A stretch of 64,000 bases of DNA from Thiosulfativibrio zosterae (GCF_011398155.1 NZ_AP021888.1:1471501-1535500); one strand, 5' to 3'; counted from the stretch's first letter, positions 9,591 to 18,785 are shown. Notes: generated by a model from the sequence alone, not told the origin. Numbers and translations are program-made.

Positions 9591-10319
9591 ATGGCCGATT
9601 TTTCAACGCTTTGTTTGCCTAAAAACGCTCAAACCATTTTAATCACTGGCGCTGCAGAAGGTTTAGGTCGCGCGATGAGCTTGCTATTGGCGCAAAACCA
9701 AAATCAGTTATTGTTATTGGATAAAAACCAGCCAGCGCTCAACGCACTTTATGATGAGCTGGTTACCAAAGACTGTGAACCTGCGATTATTCCATTTGAT
9801 TTACAAGGCGCTAATCCAGACGACTACCTACAGCTTGCAGAATCAATTCAGCAACAATATGGCAAACTGGATGTCTTATTTCTAAACGCGGCGACCCTAC
9901 CCGGTTTTACACCCTTAGCAGCGTTTGACATCACGCAATGGTATCAAGTCATGCAAGTGAACTTAAACGCCAACTTTCATCTGATTCAAAATTGTTTGGC
10001 ATTACTCAAGCAATCTTCTGACGGAAAACTGGTCAGCATTATTGACCAAGAAGTTGAAAAACACCCAGCCTATTATGGCGCCTACGGTGTTGCCAAAGCA
10101 GGGCTTGAACAACTGATGAAAACTCTGGCCAAAGAACAAAGCCAAAGTGGCATTACTTTTTATAATGCCAAACTAGAAGCCTTTGCCAGCAACACTCGCA
10201 GCCGACAGTTTCCCAGCGAAAACCCGAATAACCTACCCAGCACAACCCAAACTGCCACGCAACTCCTAGACATTGTATTCAATCACTTGCAGTCAGAATT
10301 TATCTTAAAACAACACTGA
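9591..10319 (+). CDS. Short-chain dehydrogenase/reductase, YciK-type, with altered catalytic site
   Basis: This is a Rossmann-fold oxidoreductase of 242 residues. The nucleotide-binding motif TGAAEGLGRA lies near residue 20, FLNAA replaces the usual NNAG, and the YGVAK motif supplies the catalytic Tyr and Lys. The Ser normally found 13 residues before that Tyr appears to be Asp (VSIIDQ), so classical dehydrogenase chemistry may be impaired. The start lies 3 nt after the phosphatase stop, with GGAG as ribosome binding site. Its substrate is unknown; the linkage ubiG-phosphatase-SDR is conserved in gammaproteobacteria (established knowledge). Confidence 0.85.
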   Translation: MADFSTLCLPKNAQTILITGAAEGLGRAMSLLLAQNQNQLLLLDKNQPALNALYDELVTKDCEPAIIPFDLQGANPDDYLQLAESIQQQYGKLDVLFLNAATLPGFTPLAAFDITQWYQVMQVNLNANFHLIQNCLALLKQSSDGKLVSIIDQEVEKHPAYYGAYGVAKAGLEQLMKTLAKEQSQSGITFYNAKLEAFASNTRSRQFPSENPNNLPSTTQTATQLLDIVFNHLQSEFILKQH

Positions 10320-10339
10320 TTTCAAAACCCTAAAATACA

Positions 10340-10387
10340 AAAAAGCCGCTAATTTTAACCAGGCCTGGTTATTTTTAGCGGCTTTTT
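10340..10387. terminator. Bidirectional terminator containing the dispersed palindrome
   Basis: Arms AAAAAGCCGCTAA (10340-10352) and TTAGCGGCTTTTT (10375-10387) are perfectly complementary and enclose an intact AACCAGGCCTGGTT. It separates the plus-strand SDR gene from the convergent M16 peptidase gene and has T-tracts on both strands. Confidence 0.9.
10357..10370. repeat. Dispersed palindrome copy, exact
   Basis: An exact AACCAGGCCTGGTT forms the apex of the SDR/M16 terminator. Confidence 0.9.
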
Positions 10388-10410
10388 AGGGTTTTAAGTG
10401 CTTTAAAGCC

Positions 10411-13335
10411 TTAGAGTTTAATCAAATCAAACCCTGCAGCTTCGGTGATGGCGCGCGTGCCTTCGTGTGTTAAGACAGCCCATGAAGCTTGCTCGGGTAG
10501 CAGGTATTTTTGCGCTACCGTGCGACATTGTTCAAGGGTGCAATTCAACACACCTAATCGATAGGCCATACGCAATTCGTAAGTTTTGCCATACAAATCT
10601 TGATAAAAGGCTTTTTTGGCTTCGCCAGCCGGTGAGCCGGGTTTATCCATGGCACTGATGATATTGAGTATCGCTTCTTCAACCTGTGCTTGTTTGGCAT
10701 CCGAACTCATCAACCAGTCAATCGCACGGTCAAAATCTGCATAGGTTTCCATCAATCTTGGGTCACGGTACGAATAAAAATTAAACGCCGCCGACTCTGG
10801 ATTAAAAGAAGCACCGCCGCCATAAGCACCGCCCTTTTCGCGCACTTGCGAGTGCAAAAAGCCATTACGCAATACCGCCGACAGCACCGATAAAATCGGT
10901 GCGTCTTCATGCCCAGCCCCCACCACCGGATAGGCTTTAGCGCAAAAGTTGACTTGTGAACTGGTTATCCAAGCTTGCTTCACCGACATCTGGGATGCCG
11001 ATAAACGCAAACCTTGAGTCTGTGGTGCGTGATTAAGTTCTTGCCAAGCCGTCGGCAAGGTTTGCAATGCCAAGGCTTGTCCTGCTTCATCAGCCACTAA
11101 TAAAGCCTGTTTGGGTGTATTCATCATTTTGCGTTGAATACCACTTAAGGTATTGGCAAATGCTTGTAACGCTTGTTGCCCATCTTCACCTTCAGTATTA
11201 ATGTCTTTGTACAACTGCTTGATAAACTGAATACCGGCAAAACCACTGCGGTTAAATGCCCAGTTAGCCACCGGCGTAAAATGCTGACTGGCCGCCATCA
11301 TTGCCAAGCCATGACCATTGCCGGTAACACCTTGGTCCACCGATGAGCGCACTTGCCCCATTAAATCATCTAAACGATCTAACTCGTCAAATCGAGCAGT
11401 TTGCAAGGTTTCTAGGAGCACTTGTGCTAAATCCGATTCATGGCGATTAAGCGCTTTGCCAGACAAGACCAAGTGACTTTTAAAAATTTGAGGATTAAGC
11501 AAATCCGTACGCAAATTGGTTTTGGCACTGATGCCGCCAGTGACTGCAGAGTGTCGTGCTTGCGTTGCTAAATAATCGCGACCTGCAGACCCAACCTCTG
11601 GTAAACAGGCATTAAATAAGGGCAGTAACGCCTGTTCTTGCGGCGTTAAATCTGGTACATCAATAATGATTTGTTCGTAAATCAGCCCATTAGTACCGGC
11701 CACATAATGAGTTAAAGGCAAGTCATTCACTTTATCTTGAACGCCGTGAATTTGTTTAATATCCGCTGGAATATCTGCTTTGGTCACTTCTGGCAAAATC
11801 GAAATATCATCTTCCAATTCTTGTCGAGCCTGCAAGGCCAAAGATTGGTCGATAATCGCCTGCGCCGCTTCAGGGCTTAACTGAGCTTTAATTTGCGCTA
11901 GGGCGGATTTTTCGGCCTGTTCTTTTTGCTCTGATAATTGTGCATCTGGCGCAAGGGTAAAACAGACTTGATGCGGATTATCTAACAACCAAGTTTGAAT
12001 CATTTTTGGAATAAAACCAGGTTTTAGAGCTTCGACGCGCAATTTATTGAGCGCTGCATCTGTATCCAACAAGGCAATCGGATCACCATCATGCATAGCA
12101 CCCGCTAAAGATTGCAGCATCAGTTGTAAGCCGTAGGGATAACCATCCCCACCAATTTCTCGTTGCGACAGTTCGAGTTGATGCAGCGCAGATTCAATCA
12201 TTTCCGCATCCACATCTTCTTCTACCACCGCTTTTAGGGTTTGCAAAATGAGCGTTTTAATGGCATCGGTATGCGCTGCTTCGGAACCTTGCACACCCAC
12301 AATAAAAGCCATTTCACGGTTAGAATCTTCCAAACCACACAAAGGCGACGGTGCATTGGCCAGCTCAGTGGTTTCTAGGACTTTGCGCAATGGAGAAGCA
12401 CTGTTTTCGAGTAACACTGAAGACAACAAATGCCCTTTTAACACATCCATCGTATCTTTGTTTTCACCCAACAACCACCCCATCACGATATGAGTTTTGG
12501 CTTCTAAAGAAGCTTCGTTTAAGGCATACACACCCTGGGCAATTTTCGGTTCTGCATAGCGTTCTTCTAAGCTGACTTTAACCACAGGCACTTTATTTTT
12601 AAACCGTGCCAGCGCCAAATTTTCAAACTGAGTTTGATGCTCTGCCGCCGAAATATCGCCATAAGTCATAAACACCGAATTGGAGGGATGGTAGTGATAA
12701 CGGTGAAACTCCACTAATTGCTCATGGGTTAACTCTGGAATATTAACTGGGTCACCACCTGAGTTGTAATGATAGGTGGAAGTGGGATACAACTCTGCCG
12801 AAAAATCTTGCCATAAGGTAGACACGGGAGAGCTCATAGCGCCTTTCATTTCATTGTAAACCACCCCTTTATAAACCAATTCTGATTCAGGATTCTCCAT
12901 CTCGGCAAACTCTAAACGATGCCCTTCCTGAATAAAATCAAGTTTATTTAAATTGGGAAAAAATACTGCATCCATATAGACTTGCAAAAGGTTTTGAAAG
13001 TCTTTTCTATTTTCAGTGGCAAACGGATAAGCGGTCCAATCACTGGAAGTAAAAGCGTTCATAAAGGTATTGAGTGAGCGGCGTATCATCATAAAAAACG
13101 GATCACGCACCGGATATTTCTCACTGCCACACAAGGTGGTGTGCTCTAGAATGTGTGCCACACCGGTTGAGTCCATTGGCACCGTACGCAAAGCCACCAT
13201 AAAGACATTTTGTGGGTCGTCAGCGGCTAAATGATAATGTTCAGCGCCCGTGATGCGATGACGATAATGCTCCACCACCACTTTTAGTGAGTCAATCGGT
13301 TGGGTTTTTAGCAATTCAAAAGGGTTTGATTTCAT
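10411..13335 (-). CDS. M16C-family zinc metallopeptidase (presequence-protease/insulinase type)
   Basis: This is a large single-chain peptidase of 974 residues, similar in length to PreP and falcilysin. The inverted zinc motif HILEH is at residues 61-65, with the distal Glu expected in the following KGVVYNEMKG region. The remainder resembles the inactive M16C-associated repeat domains. Such enzymes clear small unfolded peptides in a closed chamber. There is no signal peptide, so cytoplasmic action is likely. It follows the pnp terminator and ends convergently with the SDR gene at the bidirectional terminator. Confidence 0.92.
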   Translation of the reverse strand: MKSNPFELLKTQPIDSLKVVVEHYRHRITGAEHYHLAADDPQNVFMVALRTVPMDSTGVAHILEHTTLCGSEKYPVRDPFFMMIRRSLNTFMNAFTSSDWTAYPFATENRKDFQNLLQVYMDAVFFPNLNKLDFIQEGHRLEFAEMENPESELVYKGVVYNEMKGAMSSPVSTLWQDFSAELYPTSTYHYNSGGDPVNIPELTHEQLVEFHRYHYHPSNSVFMTYGDISAAEHQTQFENLALARFKNKVPVVKVSLEERYAEPKIAQGVYALNEASLEAKTHIVMGWLLGENKDTMDVLKGHLLSSVLLENSASPLRKVLETTELANAPSPLCGLEDSNREMAFIVGVQGSEAAHTDAIKTLILQTLKAVVEEDVDAEMIESALHQLELSQREIGGDGYPYGLQLMLQSLAGAMHDGDPIALLDTDAALNKLRVEALKPGFIPKMIQTWLLDNPHQVCFTLAPDAQLSEQKEQAEKSALAQIKAQLSPEAAQAIIDQSLALQARQELEDDISILPEVTKADIPADIKQIHGVQDKVNDLPLTHYVAGTNGLIYEQIIIDVPDLTPQEQALLPLFNACLPEVGSAGRDYLATQARHSAVTGGISAKTNLRTDLLNPQIFKSHLVLSGKALNRHESDLAQVLLETLQTARFDELDRLDDLMGQVRSSVDQGVTGNGHGLAMMAASQHFTPVANWAFNRSGFAGIQFIKQLYKDINTEGEDGQQALQAFANTLSGIQRKMMNTPKQALLVADEAGQALALQTLPTAWQELNHAPQTQGLRLSASQMSVKQAWITSSQVNFCAKAYPVVGAGHEDAPILSVLSAVLRNGFLHSQVREKGGAYGGGASFNPESAAFNFYSYRDPRLMETYADFDRAIDWLMSSDAKQAQVEEAILNIISAMDKPGSPAGEAKKAFYQDLYGKTYELRMAYRLGVLNCTLEQCRTVAQKYLLPEQASWAVLTHEGTRAITEAAGFDLIKL

Positions 13336-13351
13336 AACATCCTCAGATGAT

Positions 13352-13375
13352 AAAAAAGGCCGTTAAAACGGCCTT
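13352..13375 (-). terminator. Terminator after pnp
   Basis: AAGGCCGT (13356-13363) pairs with ACGGCCTT (13368-13375). On the minus strand the stem is followed by a T-run (13352-13355 and beyond). Confidence 0.85.
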
Positions 13376-13397
13376 ATTAAAAAGTAAAAACAACGAT

Positions 13398-15494
13398 TTA
13401 GGCTTTAGGTTCAGCTTCTTTCATAGACAACTTAACGCGACCTTGCTTATCGATATCAATTAACTTAACGCGAATTTCTTGACCTTCTGCTAGGTATTTA
13501 GAAACATCTTCAACACGCTCTTCGGCAATTTGAGACACATGCACTAGGCCTTCACGGCCTGGCATATAAGCCACAAAAGCACCAAAGTCGACAATCTTTT
13601 TAACGACCGCATCATAGGTCATACCAATTTCTGGCTCAGCAACAATTTCGGCAATTTTGCGTTTTGCGATTTCAGCAGAAACATCATCCGTAGCAGCAAT
13701 TTTAACATTACCATCATCATCAATTTCAATCACACAACCTGACTCTTCCGTTAACGCACGGATGGTTGCGCCGCCTTTACCAATGATTTCACGCACTTTT
13801 TCAGGTTTTACTTTAACATTAAAGAAACGCGGTGCCGTGGTAGCGACTTCGGTATTTGAATGATTAATGGCAGAGTCCATGGCTTTTAAAATGTGCAGAC
13901 GACCCGCTTTGGCTTGTTCTAGGGCAATTTGCATAATTTCTTCAGTAATACCCTGGATTTTGATATCCATTTGTAGAGCCGTAACGCCTTGATCGGTTCC
14001 AGCGACCTTAAAGTCCATGTCACCCAAATGATCTTCGTCACCTAAAATATCAGACAAAACCGCAAAACCAGAATCTTCTTTAATCAAGCCCATGGCAATC
14101 CCAGCGATAGGCGCTGCAATCGGCACACCCGCATGCATTAAAGACATAGAGGTACCGCAAACCGTTGCCATAGAAGAAGAACCGTTTGACTCTGTGATTT
14201 CAGACACCACACGAATGGTGTAGGGAAATTCATCGGCCGTTGGCAATAAGGCAGCAACACCACGACGCGCCAACATACCATGACCTATCTCACGACGCCC
14301 AGGCGAACCTGTACGACCACACTCACCAACAGAGAAAGGTGGGAAGTTATAATGCAACATAAAACGGTCATGATAAGAACCGGTTAATTCATCAACAATT
14401 TTGGCATCTTTTTCAGTCCCCAAAGTGGTCACGACCAATGCCTGAGTTTCGCCACGCGTAAACAAGGCAGAACCATGTACTTTTGGTAAAACGCCAACTT
14501 GGCAATTAATGGCACGAATTGTTTTGGTATCACGACCATCAATTCTTGGCTCGCCTGCAATGATGCGACTACGAACTATGTCTTTTTGCAATTTTTCAAA
14601 CATGCCCTCAATCGCTTTGGCAGCATATCCTTGAGGATTCGTTTCCGTTGCAACCAAAGTTTCAAGTAATTTTGCTTTAGCAGCATCTAAAGCCGCATAA
14701 CGCGCCATCTTGTCTGCAATGCTATAAGCCGCTTCCACATCCGCACGCGCCGCGGCATAGACGGCATCTTTTAATTCAACATTAACGGGTGCTGCTTGCC
14801 AATCCCAAGTGGGTTTGCCAACTTGCGCCTTAAACTCATTTATCGCATCAATGGCCACTTGCATTTGTTGGAAACCAAACATAACCGCGCCCAACATGAT
14901 TTCTTCAGACAACTCAGCGGCTTCTGATTCAACCATCAACACCGCATCTCGCGTTCCTGCAACACTCAATTCTAAGTCAGAGGTTTCTAAATCTAATTCT
15001 GAAGGGTTTAGTAAATATTCACCGTCACGGTAACCGACGACAGCAGCACCTAAAGGTCCATCAAATGGAATACCAGAAATGGCTAAAGCCGCTGAAGTTC
15101 CTAGCATAGCGGCCACTTCAGTACCCACTTCTGGATCTAAAGCCAAAACGGTGGCAATGATTTGCACTTCGTTCATAAATCCTTTGGGAAATAAAGGACG
15201 AATCGGGCGGTCAATTAAACGAGAAGTTAAGGTTTCGTGCTCAGATGGACGCCCTTCACGCTTTAAAAACCCACCTGGAATTTTGCCAGCCGCAAAAGCT
15301 TTTTCTTGATAATTAACGGTTAGCGGGAAAAAATCTTGACCTTCGCTGACACTCTTTGACGCCACTGCCGTGACTAAAAGGCGCGTATCGCCCATGCCGA
15401 TCATTACTGCACCGTCTGCTTGGCGCGCAATTTCACCTGTTTCTAGAGTTACCGTATGAGCGCCATACTGAAATGAATGTGTCACTTTTGCCAT
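13398..15494 (-). CDS. pnp: Polyribonucleotide nucleotidyltransferase (PNPase)
   Basis: This is a phosphorolytic 3'-5' exoribonuclease and degradosome component. Two RNase PH domains are followed by a KH domain ([15 protein letters not shown], about residue 560) and a C-terminal S1 domain ([18 protein letters not shown]). I chose ATG 15494, preceded by AAAGGAA, giving 698 residues that start [11 protein letters not shown]; a TTG 18 nt upstream is unlikely. A long hairpin lies in the leader (15527-15577), as expected if PNPase and RNase III control pnp mRNA. It follows rpsO, the classic rpsO-pnp pair. Confidence 0.97.
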   Translation of the reverse strand: MAKVTHSFQYGAHTVTLETGEIARQADGAVMIGMGDTRLLVTAVASKSVSEGQDFFPLTVNYQEKAFAAGKIPGGFLKREGRPSEHETLTSRLIDRPIRPLFPKGFMNEVQIIATVLALDPEVGTEVAAMLGTSAALAISGIPFDGPLGAAVVGYRDGEYLLNPSELDLETSDLELSVAGTRDAVLMVESEAAELSEEIMLGAVMFGFQQMQVAIDAINEFKAQVGKPTWDWQAAPVNVELKDAVYAAARADVEAAYSIADKMARYAALDAAKAKLLETLVATETNPQGYAAKAIEGMFEKLQKDIVRSRIIAGEPRIDGRDTKTIRAINCQVGVLPKVHGSALFTRGETQALVVTTLGTEKDAKIVDELTGSYHDRFMLHYNFPPFSVGECGRTGSPGRREIGHGMLARRGVAALLPTADEFPYTIRVVSEITESNGSSSMATVCGTSMSLMHAGVPIAAPIAGIAMGLIKEDSGFAVLSDILGDEDHLGDMDFKVAGTDQGVTALQMDIKIQGITEEIMQIALEQAKAGRLHILKAMDSAINHSNTEVATTAPRFFNVKVKPEKVREIIGKGGATIRALTEESGCVIEIDDDGNVKIAATDDVSAEIAKRKIAEIVAEPEIGMTYDAVVKKIVDFGAFVAYMPGREGLVHVSQIAEERVEDVSKYLAEGQEIRVKLIDIDKQGRVKLSMKEAEPKA

Positions 15495-15526
15495 GATTTT
15501 TTCCTTTATCAAATTTCGAGCCGAAA

Positions 15527-15577
15527 CCTGAATCCCAAGACAGTCTGCTATTTCAATAAACTCTCTAGGGATTCAGG
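15527..15577 (-). promoter_or_regulatory. Long hairpin in the pnp leader
   Basis: CCTGAATCCC (15527-15536) pairs perfectly with GGGATTCAGG (15568-15577). The stem continues inward with AGACAGT against ACTCTCT with one mismatch, giving about 17 bp, the size of an RNase III substrate. It lies 33 nt upstream of the pnp start. A possible -10 (TAGAAT on the minus strand, 15647-15652) upstream of it would allow pnp-specific transcription; its -35 is poor. Confidence 0.65.
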
Positions 15578-15707
15578 CTTGAGGTTACCCTCATCTGGGT
15601 TTGCGACTCTTTTTTTCTTGAGTTACGAACAATTAAAAACCTTACCATTCTACCTGAATTTGACCGCAACGAAATCACCTTTGTAAGCATTAACCCACAA
15701 TTTAGGC

Positions 15708-15734
15708 AAAAAAAAACCTCGCAATGCGAGGTTT
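15708..15734 (-). terminator. Terminator or attenuator after rpsO
   Basis: AAACCTCGC (15714-15722) and GCGAGGTTT (15726-15734) flank a 3-nt loop, followed by a T-run on the minus strand. It lies 27 nt after the rpsO stop and may limit read-through into pnp. Confidence 0.85.
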
Positions 15735-15760
15735 CTTCTGTGACACCGCCCTAGCGATGA

Positions 15761-16027
15761 TTACTTACGCAAGCCTAAACGCTTGATCAATTCGTAGTAA
15801 CGCGGTGCGTTTTTACGGTGTAAATAATCTAATAACTTACGACGACGGCTAACTAAACGCAATAAACCAGTACGAGAATGGTTGTCATGAATGTGCGTTT
15901 TGAAGTGGTCAGTTAGGTATTTAATTCTGTGCGTTAAAAGTGCTACTTGAACTTCTGGTGAACCAGTATCGCCTTCAGCAGTTGCGTATTCTGCAACTAA
16001 TGCTGCTTTATCTTCAGGTGTTAACAT
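15761..16027 (-). CDS. rpsO: 30S ribosomal protein S15
   Basis: This 88-residue primary 16S rRNA-binding protein is needed for assembly of the small-subunit platform. The sequence [15 protein letters not shown] and the [14 protein letters not shown] and [20 protein letters not shown] motifs are diagnostic. The ribosome binding site AAGGA precedes the ATG. The 5' leader is about 60 nt long and can fold into an H-type pseudoknot ending at the ribosome binding site, which points to S15 autoregulation. Confidence 0.98.
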   Translation of the reverse strand: MLTPEDKAALVAEYATAEGDTGSPEVQVALLTHRIKYLTDHFKTHIHDNHSRTGLLRLVSRRRKLLDYLHRKNAPRYYELIKRLGLRK

Positions 16028-16042
16028 GTATTTTCCTTGTTA

Positions 16043-16087
16043 ATCGGTTTATTAAAGTTAATTTCCACAACCGATGGTAGAAATTAA
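16043..16087 (-). promoter_or_regulatory. Predicted rpsO leader pseudoknot (S15 autoregulatory site)
   Basis: On the minus strand, 16087-16077 pairs with 16068-16058 (TTAATTTC with GAAATTAA, plus three inner pairs including one G-U). The 8-nt loop CATCGGTT supplies seven bases (16075-16069) that are complementary to AACCGAT at 16049-16043. That second strand ends 4 nt before the AAGGA ribosome binding site. The topology matches the S15-bound pseudoknot known in E. coli rpsO. Confidence 0.65.
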
Positions 16088-16094
16088 TTTGCGC

Positions 16095-16122
16095 ATTATA
16101 CTCAAAAGTATTGTTAACACAA
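16095..16122 (-). promoter_or_regulatory. rpsO promoter
   Basis: TATAAT (16095-16100, minus strand) and TTGTGT (16117-16122) lie 16 bp apart. Transcription would begin near 16088, exactly at the 5' strand of the leader pseudoknot. Confidence 0.6.
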
Positions 16123-16150
16123 GTATTTAAAGTGGATTACGCAAATAAAA

Positions 16151-16642
16151 TCAGCGTTTGCCGATACCAGACATGTAATTTTCAATATGAGACAAATCTG
16201 TCGACATATGACGAATCAAATGATCCAAACTGACAACGGCATTTTCAACCAAGTTTACCGCGATATAAGGATGTTCAACTTTTAGACGATCGTACATGGC
16301 ACGCGTAATTTCTAATAAAACCACCTCTTTAGAAGCCGCCGTCATTTTAAGCATTCTAGGTTTACGGTCAAAAAACGACATCTCCCCAATTAAATTACCA
16401 GGCGTTTGGCGACCCACATCGGCTTCACACTGACCATCGTGCGTTGAAAAGGCAACCTTACCGGCAATAATAAAGTACATCGCATTTCCAACCTCACCCA
16501 TGTCTGAGATAATTTGGTCTTTTTGAAAGTTTTTTTCCTGCAAATAATTTGTCATGGTCTCAACTTCATTACGCGTGAGAGATTCACAAATTTTATTTTG
16601 TTGAAAGTAATCAAATAATTGGGCTGCTGTCATTTCTTGCAT
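16151..16642 (-). CDS. Cyclic nucleotide-binding domain protein
   Basis: This 163-residue protein consists almost entirely of a cNMP-binding beta-roll (about residues 20-130) with the phosphate-binding-cassette-like stretch GNLIGEMSFFDRKPRMLKMTA. There is no HTH, so it is not a Crp-type transcription factor; it is probably a stand-alone sensor or regulatory subunit. I chose ATG 16642, preceded by AAAGG. The start lies inside the last few bases of the upstream rhodanese-methyltransferase gene (16647), so the two are probably co-expressed. Its partner is unknown. Confidence 0.85.
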   Translation of the reverse strand: MQEMTAAQLFDYFQQNKICESLTRNEVETMTNYLQEKNFQKDQIISDMGEVGNAMYFIIAGKVAFSTHDGQCEADVGRQTPGNLIGEMSFFDRKPRMLKMTAASKEVVLLEITRAMYDRLKVEHPYIAVNLVENAVVSLDHLIRHMSTDLSHIENYMSGIGKR

Positions 16643-16646
16643 GGAA

Positions 16647-17471
16647 TTAACCTTTCTTTTGAGCGATAAACGAGGCCACGGGTCGGCCATCTGGAAGTGA
16701 GTCTATTCTATCAATTAAAATAGTGAAATCATGAAAAACTTCACTTAATTCAGCGGGTTTTAAAATGAAATTGGGATTTTTGGGGCTACCAAAAACTTCA
16801 CAGCCTTCGGTAAAAGTCTGAAACACAACAAATCCTTTGGGGCGGATGGATTGACGCATGACTGGGAAAAGTTGACGATTCAAAAACCTGATACACACCA
16901 CTAAATCCCAGCGTTCAAAATCTTGTTCACCATAACAATTTGGATCGGTTAAATCACAAGATTTAAAATCAATGGTTGCTTGATGGTGTTTGGCTAACTG
17001 CTGTGCACGCTCTAACACGGCGGGCTTGTGTTCAATGGCTTTAACAAACAATCCCTGTTGCGCCAAAAACACCGCATCGCGTCCACCGCCACACCCTAAG
17101 TCAATGGCTTTTAGGTTTTTTAATGGTTGATGCAAATCCGCTTGAACGAGCGTTAGCCATTCTTTGATTAAGGGGCTAGGCGACCACAAAATGCGCGATT
17201 CTGTGCCAAAACTAACCAGGCCTGGTTGTTTTTGAGTCAATTTTGCTTGCCAATCCACCTCTATTTTTACGCGATAACCTTTTGAAACTAAGTATGCTTG
17301 TGCAGCAATACAATCTGTTTCAGAGCCCATTATGCTTAATAATGCAGGACGAGCAGGTAATTCATTTAAGCGCTCGGGCAATTCTGCCCAAGGTATATGG
17401 GTGGCGCCAACCAAATGACCTGCACAATATTCTGGTGTGTTGCGTAAATCAATTAAGGGCAGATTCATCAA
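16647..17471 (-). CDS. Rhodanese-like domain fused to a SAM-dependent methyltransferase
   Basis: The N-terminal rhodanese-like domain (about residues 1-75) has IDLRNTPEYCAGHLVGATHIP. At the place of the active-site loop it reads LLSIMGSETDC, so the usual CxxGxR loop and its nucleophilic Cys are absent and the domain is probably non-catalytic. A TehB-like methyltransferase follows with motif I IDLGCGGGRDAVFLA (about residues 122-136). The substrate is unknown. The gene sits between truB (4-nt gap) and the cNMP-binding gene. An exact dispersed palindrome lies within it at 17214-17227, encoding part of KQPGLV. Confidence 0.85.
   Translation of the reverse strand: MMNLPLIDLRNTPEYCAGHLVGATHIPWAELPERLNELPARPALLSIMGSETDCIAAQAYLVSKGYRVKIEVDWQAKLTQKQPGLVSFGTESRILWSPSPLIKEWLTLVQADLHQPLKNLKAIDLGCGGGRDAVFLAQQGLFVKAIEHKPAVLERAQQLAKHHQATIDFKSCDLTDPNCYGEQDFERWDLVVCIRFLNRQLFPVMRQSIRPKGFVVFQTFTEGCEVFGSPKNPNFILKPAELSEVFHDFTILIDRIDSLPDGRPVASFIAQKKG
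17214..17227. repeat. Dispersed palindrome copy, exact, inside a gene
   Basis: An exact AACCAGGCCTGGTT lies inside the rhodanese-methyltransferase coding region and is followed on the plus strand by GTTTTTGAG, resembling intergenic copies. Confidence 0.9.
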
Positions 17472-17475
17472 ACAA

Positions 17476-18399
17476 CTACAAATTAAAAAGACGCTTTGCT
17501 TTCACCATTTGCTTGGTATCGGACCATTCACCCACCCCAAAAAAAACACCCTCTGGGTTATAGAATTTGACCAATTCAGTGGCTGGTTTTGGCAAGGCTA
17601 GCATTCCGCCATGCTGGATAAAATCCGTTTGTTCTTGGCTTAAATTCAAGCTTTCTAAATGCCCCAAAGGTAAATCTAAGGGCAACAAGCCATAAGATTC
17701 ATCCAAGGCAACTTTTGTGGCCAACTCATCCATATCCATCATTAAGTCGGCGGTTAAACAGCCTGTTAAAACCCGATGTAAGGCAATTAAATGCCCCACC
17801 GTACCTAAAGCTTGTGCAATGTCTTCTCCCAGGGTTCTTACATAAGTTCCTTTAGAACAATTCACTTCAAACTTAAGGGTGTCCGAGCCATTAAACTCAA
17901 GAAGTTTTAAATAACTTAAGTGAATATGTCTGGCAGGACGCTCAATTTCAATGCCTTGACGCGCATAACTATACAGGGGCTTACCTTGATATTTGAGTGC
18001 CGAATACATGGGGGGCACTTGAGTACTGTCGCCTAAAAAAGTTTCTAGGGTCGATGCTATCTGAGCGCTGGTTAAAACAGGCACTTCTGCGGTCAAAGCC
18101 GGCTCGCCATCTTTATCGCCCGAGTCAGTTGCTTGTCCTAATTTTAGGGTCGCAATATATCCCTTATCAGCATCTAGTAATAACCCAGAAATTTTTGTGG
18201 CTTCACCAAAACAAATGGGCAGTAATCCGGTGGCAAAAGGGTCTAAAGCACCGGTGTGTCCGGCTTTTTCTGCCGAATAAAAGCGCCGCACTTTTTGCAA
18301 AACTGCGTTTGAGGTTAAGCCTTCTGGCTTATTCACTATCACTAGGCCATTGACTTTTTTCCAAGTTTTCTTAGCCGGTTTTTCTAACTTATCGGTCAT
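17476..18399 (-). CDS. truB: tRNA pseudouridine55 synthase
   Basis: It isomerises U55 in the T-loop of tRNAs. The catalytic Asp is residue 53 in GHTGALDPFATGLLP, following the KPEGLTS motif. A C-terminal PUA-like RNA-binding region ends the protein. The length is 307 residues, close to E. coli (314). It overlaps the rbfA stop by 11 nt and belongs to the conserved nusA-infB-rbfA-truB series. Confidence 0.96.
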   Translation of the reverse strand: MTDKLEKPAKKTWKKVNGLVIVNKPEGLTSNAVLQKVRRFYSAEKAGHTGALDPFATGLLPICFGEATKISGLLLDADKGYIATLKLGQATDSGDKDGEPALTAEVPVLTSAQIASTLETFLGDSTQVPPMYSALKYQGKPLYSYARQGIEIERPARHIHLSYLKLLEFNGSDTLKFEVNCSKGTYVRTLGEDIAQALGTVGHLIALHRVLTGCLTADLMMDMDELATKVALDESYGLLPLDLPLGHLESLNLSQEQTDFIQHGGMLALPKPATELVKFYNPEGVFFGVGEWSDTKQMVKAKRLFNL

Positions 18400-18757
18400 G
18401 CGAATGGAGGGCTTTTTGAATTAAAATTTCAATTTCACTGGCATTTTCAGCCACTTCATCATAAAAAAAGCGTAAATGTGGCGTAATGCGCAAACGCAAA
18501 CGCTGTCCGATTTCTGAGCGAAAAAAAGCACTGGCTTTTTTGAAGGCTTCAACCGCATCCGTCACTTCTACATCACCTTTGTTACTGCCAATAATGGTGA
18601 AATAAACCGTGGCAATGCTCAAATCCTTAGAGATTTTGCACTCGGTAATATTGACCTTTGCTAAACGGGGATCTTTAGTTTCTGTGTGTAATAATTCGGC
18701 CAGCGTTTTGCGGATTTCTAATGCCACGCGCTTAGGGCGACTCACTTCGTTATTCAT
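18389..18757 (-). CDS. rbfA: Ribosome-binding factor A
   Basis: This small KH-like protein (122 residues) binds immature 30S subunits and assists 16S rRNA 5'-end maturation and cold adaptation. The sequence includes RPKRVALEIRKTLAELL, DPRLAKVNITECKISKDL and LRITPHLRF. I chose ATG 18757 with GGA seven bases upstream; the frame extends to 18787, but the extra residues overlap a hairpin and are not conserved. It lies between infB and truB. Confidence 0.95.
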   Translation of the reverse strand: MNNEVSRPKRVALEIRKTLAELLHTETKDPRLAKVNITECKISKDLSIATVYFTIIGSNKGDVEVTDAVEAFKKASAFFRSEIGQRLRLRITPHLRFFYDEVAENASEIEILIQKALHSHDR

Positions 18758-18785
18758 AATATTCCTAAAATAAAAAGGGTTAAAC

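Noticed and set aside
13549-13563. Another palindrome copy in pnp
   Set aside because: Only AGGCCT is shared; the flanking bases do not match AACC or GGTT.
17214-17227. The in-gene palindrome as a functional terminator for the host gene
   Set aside because: It lies well inside the rhodanese-methyltransferase reading frame with intact sequence on both sides, and the better T-tract is on the antisense strand.
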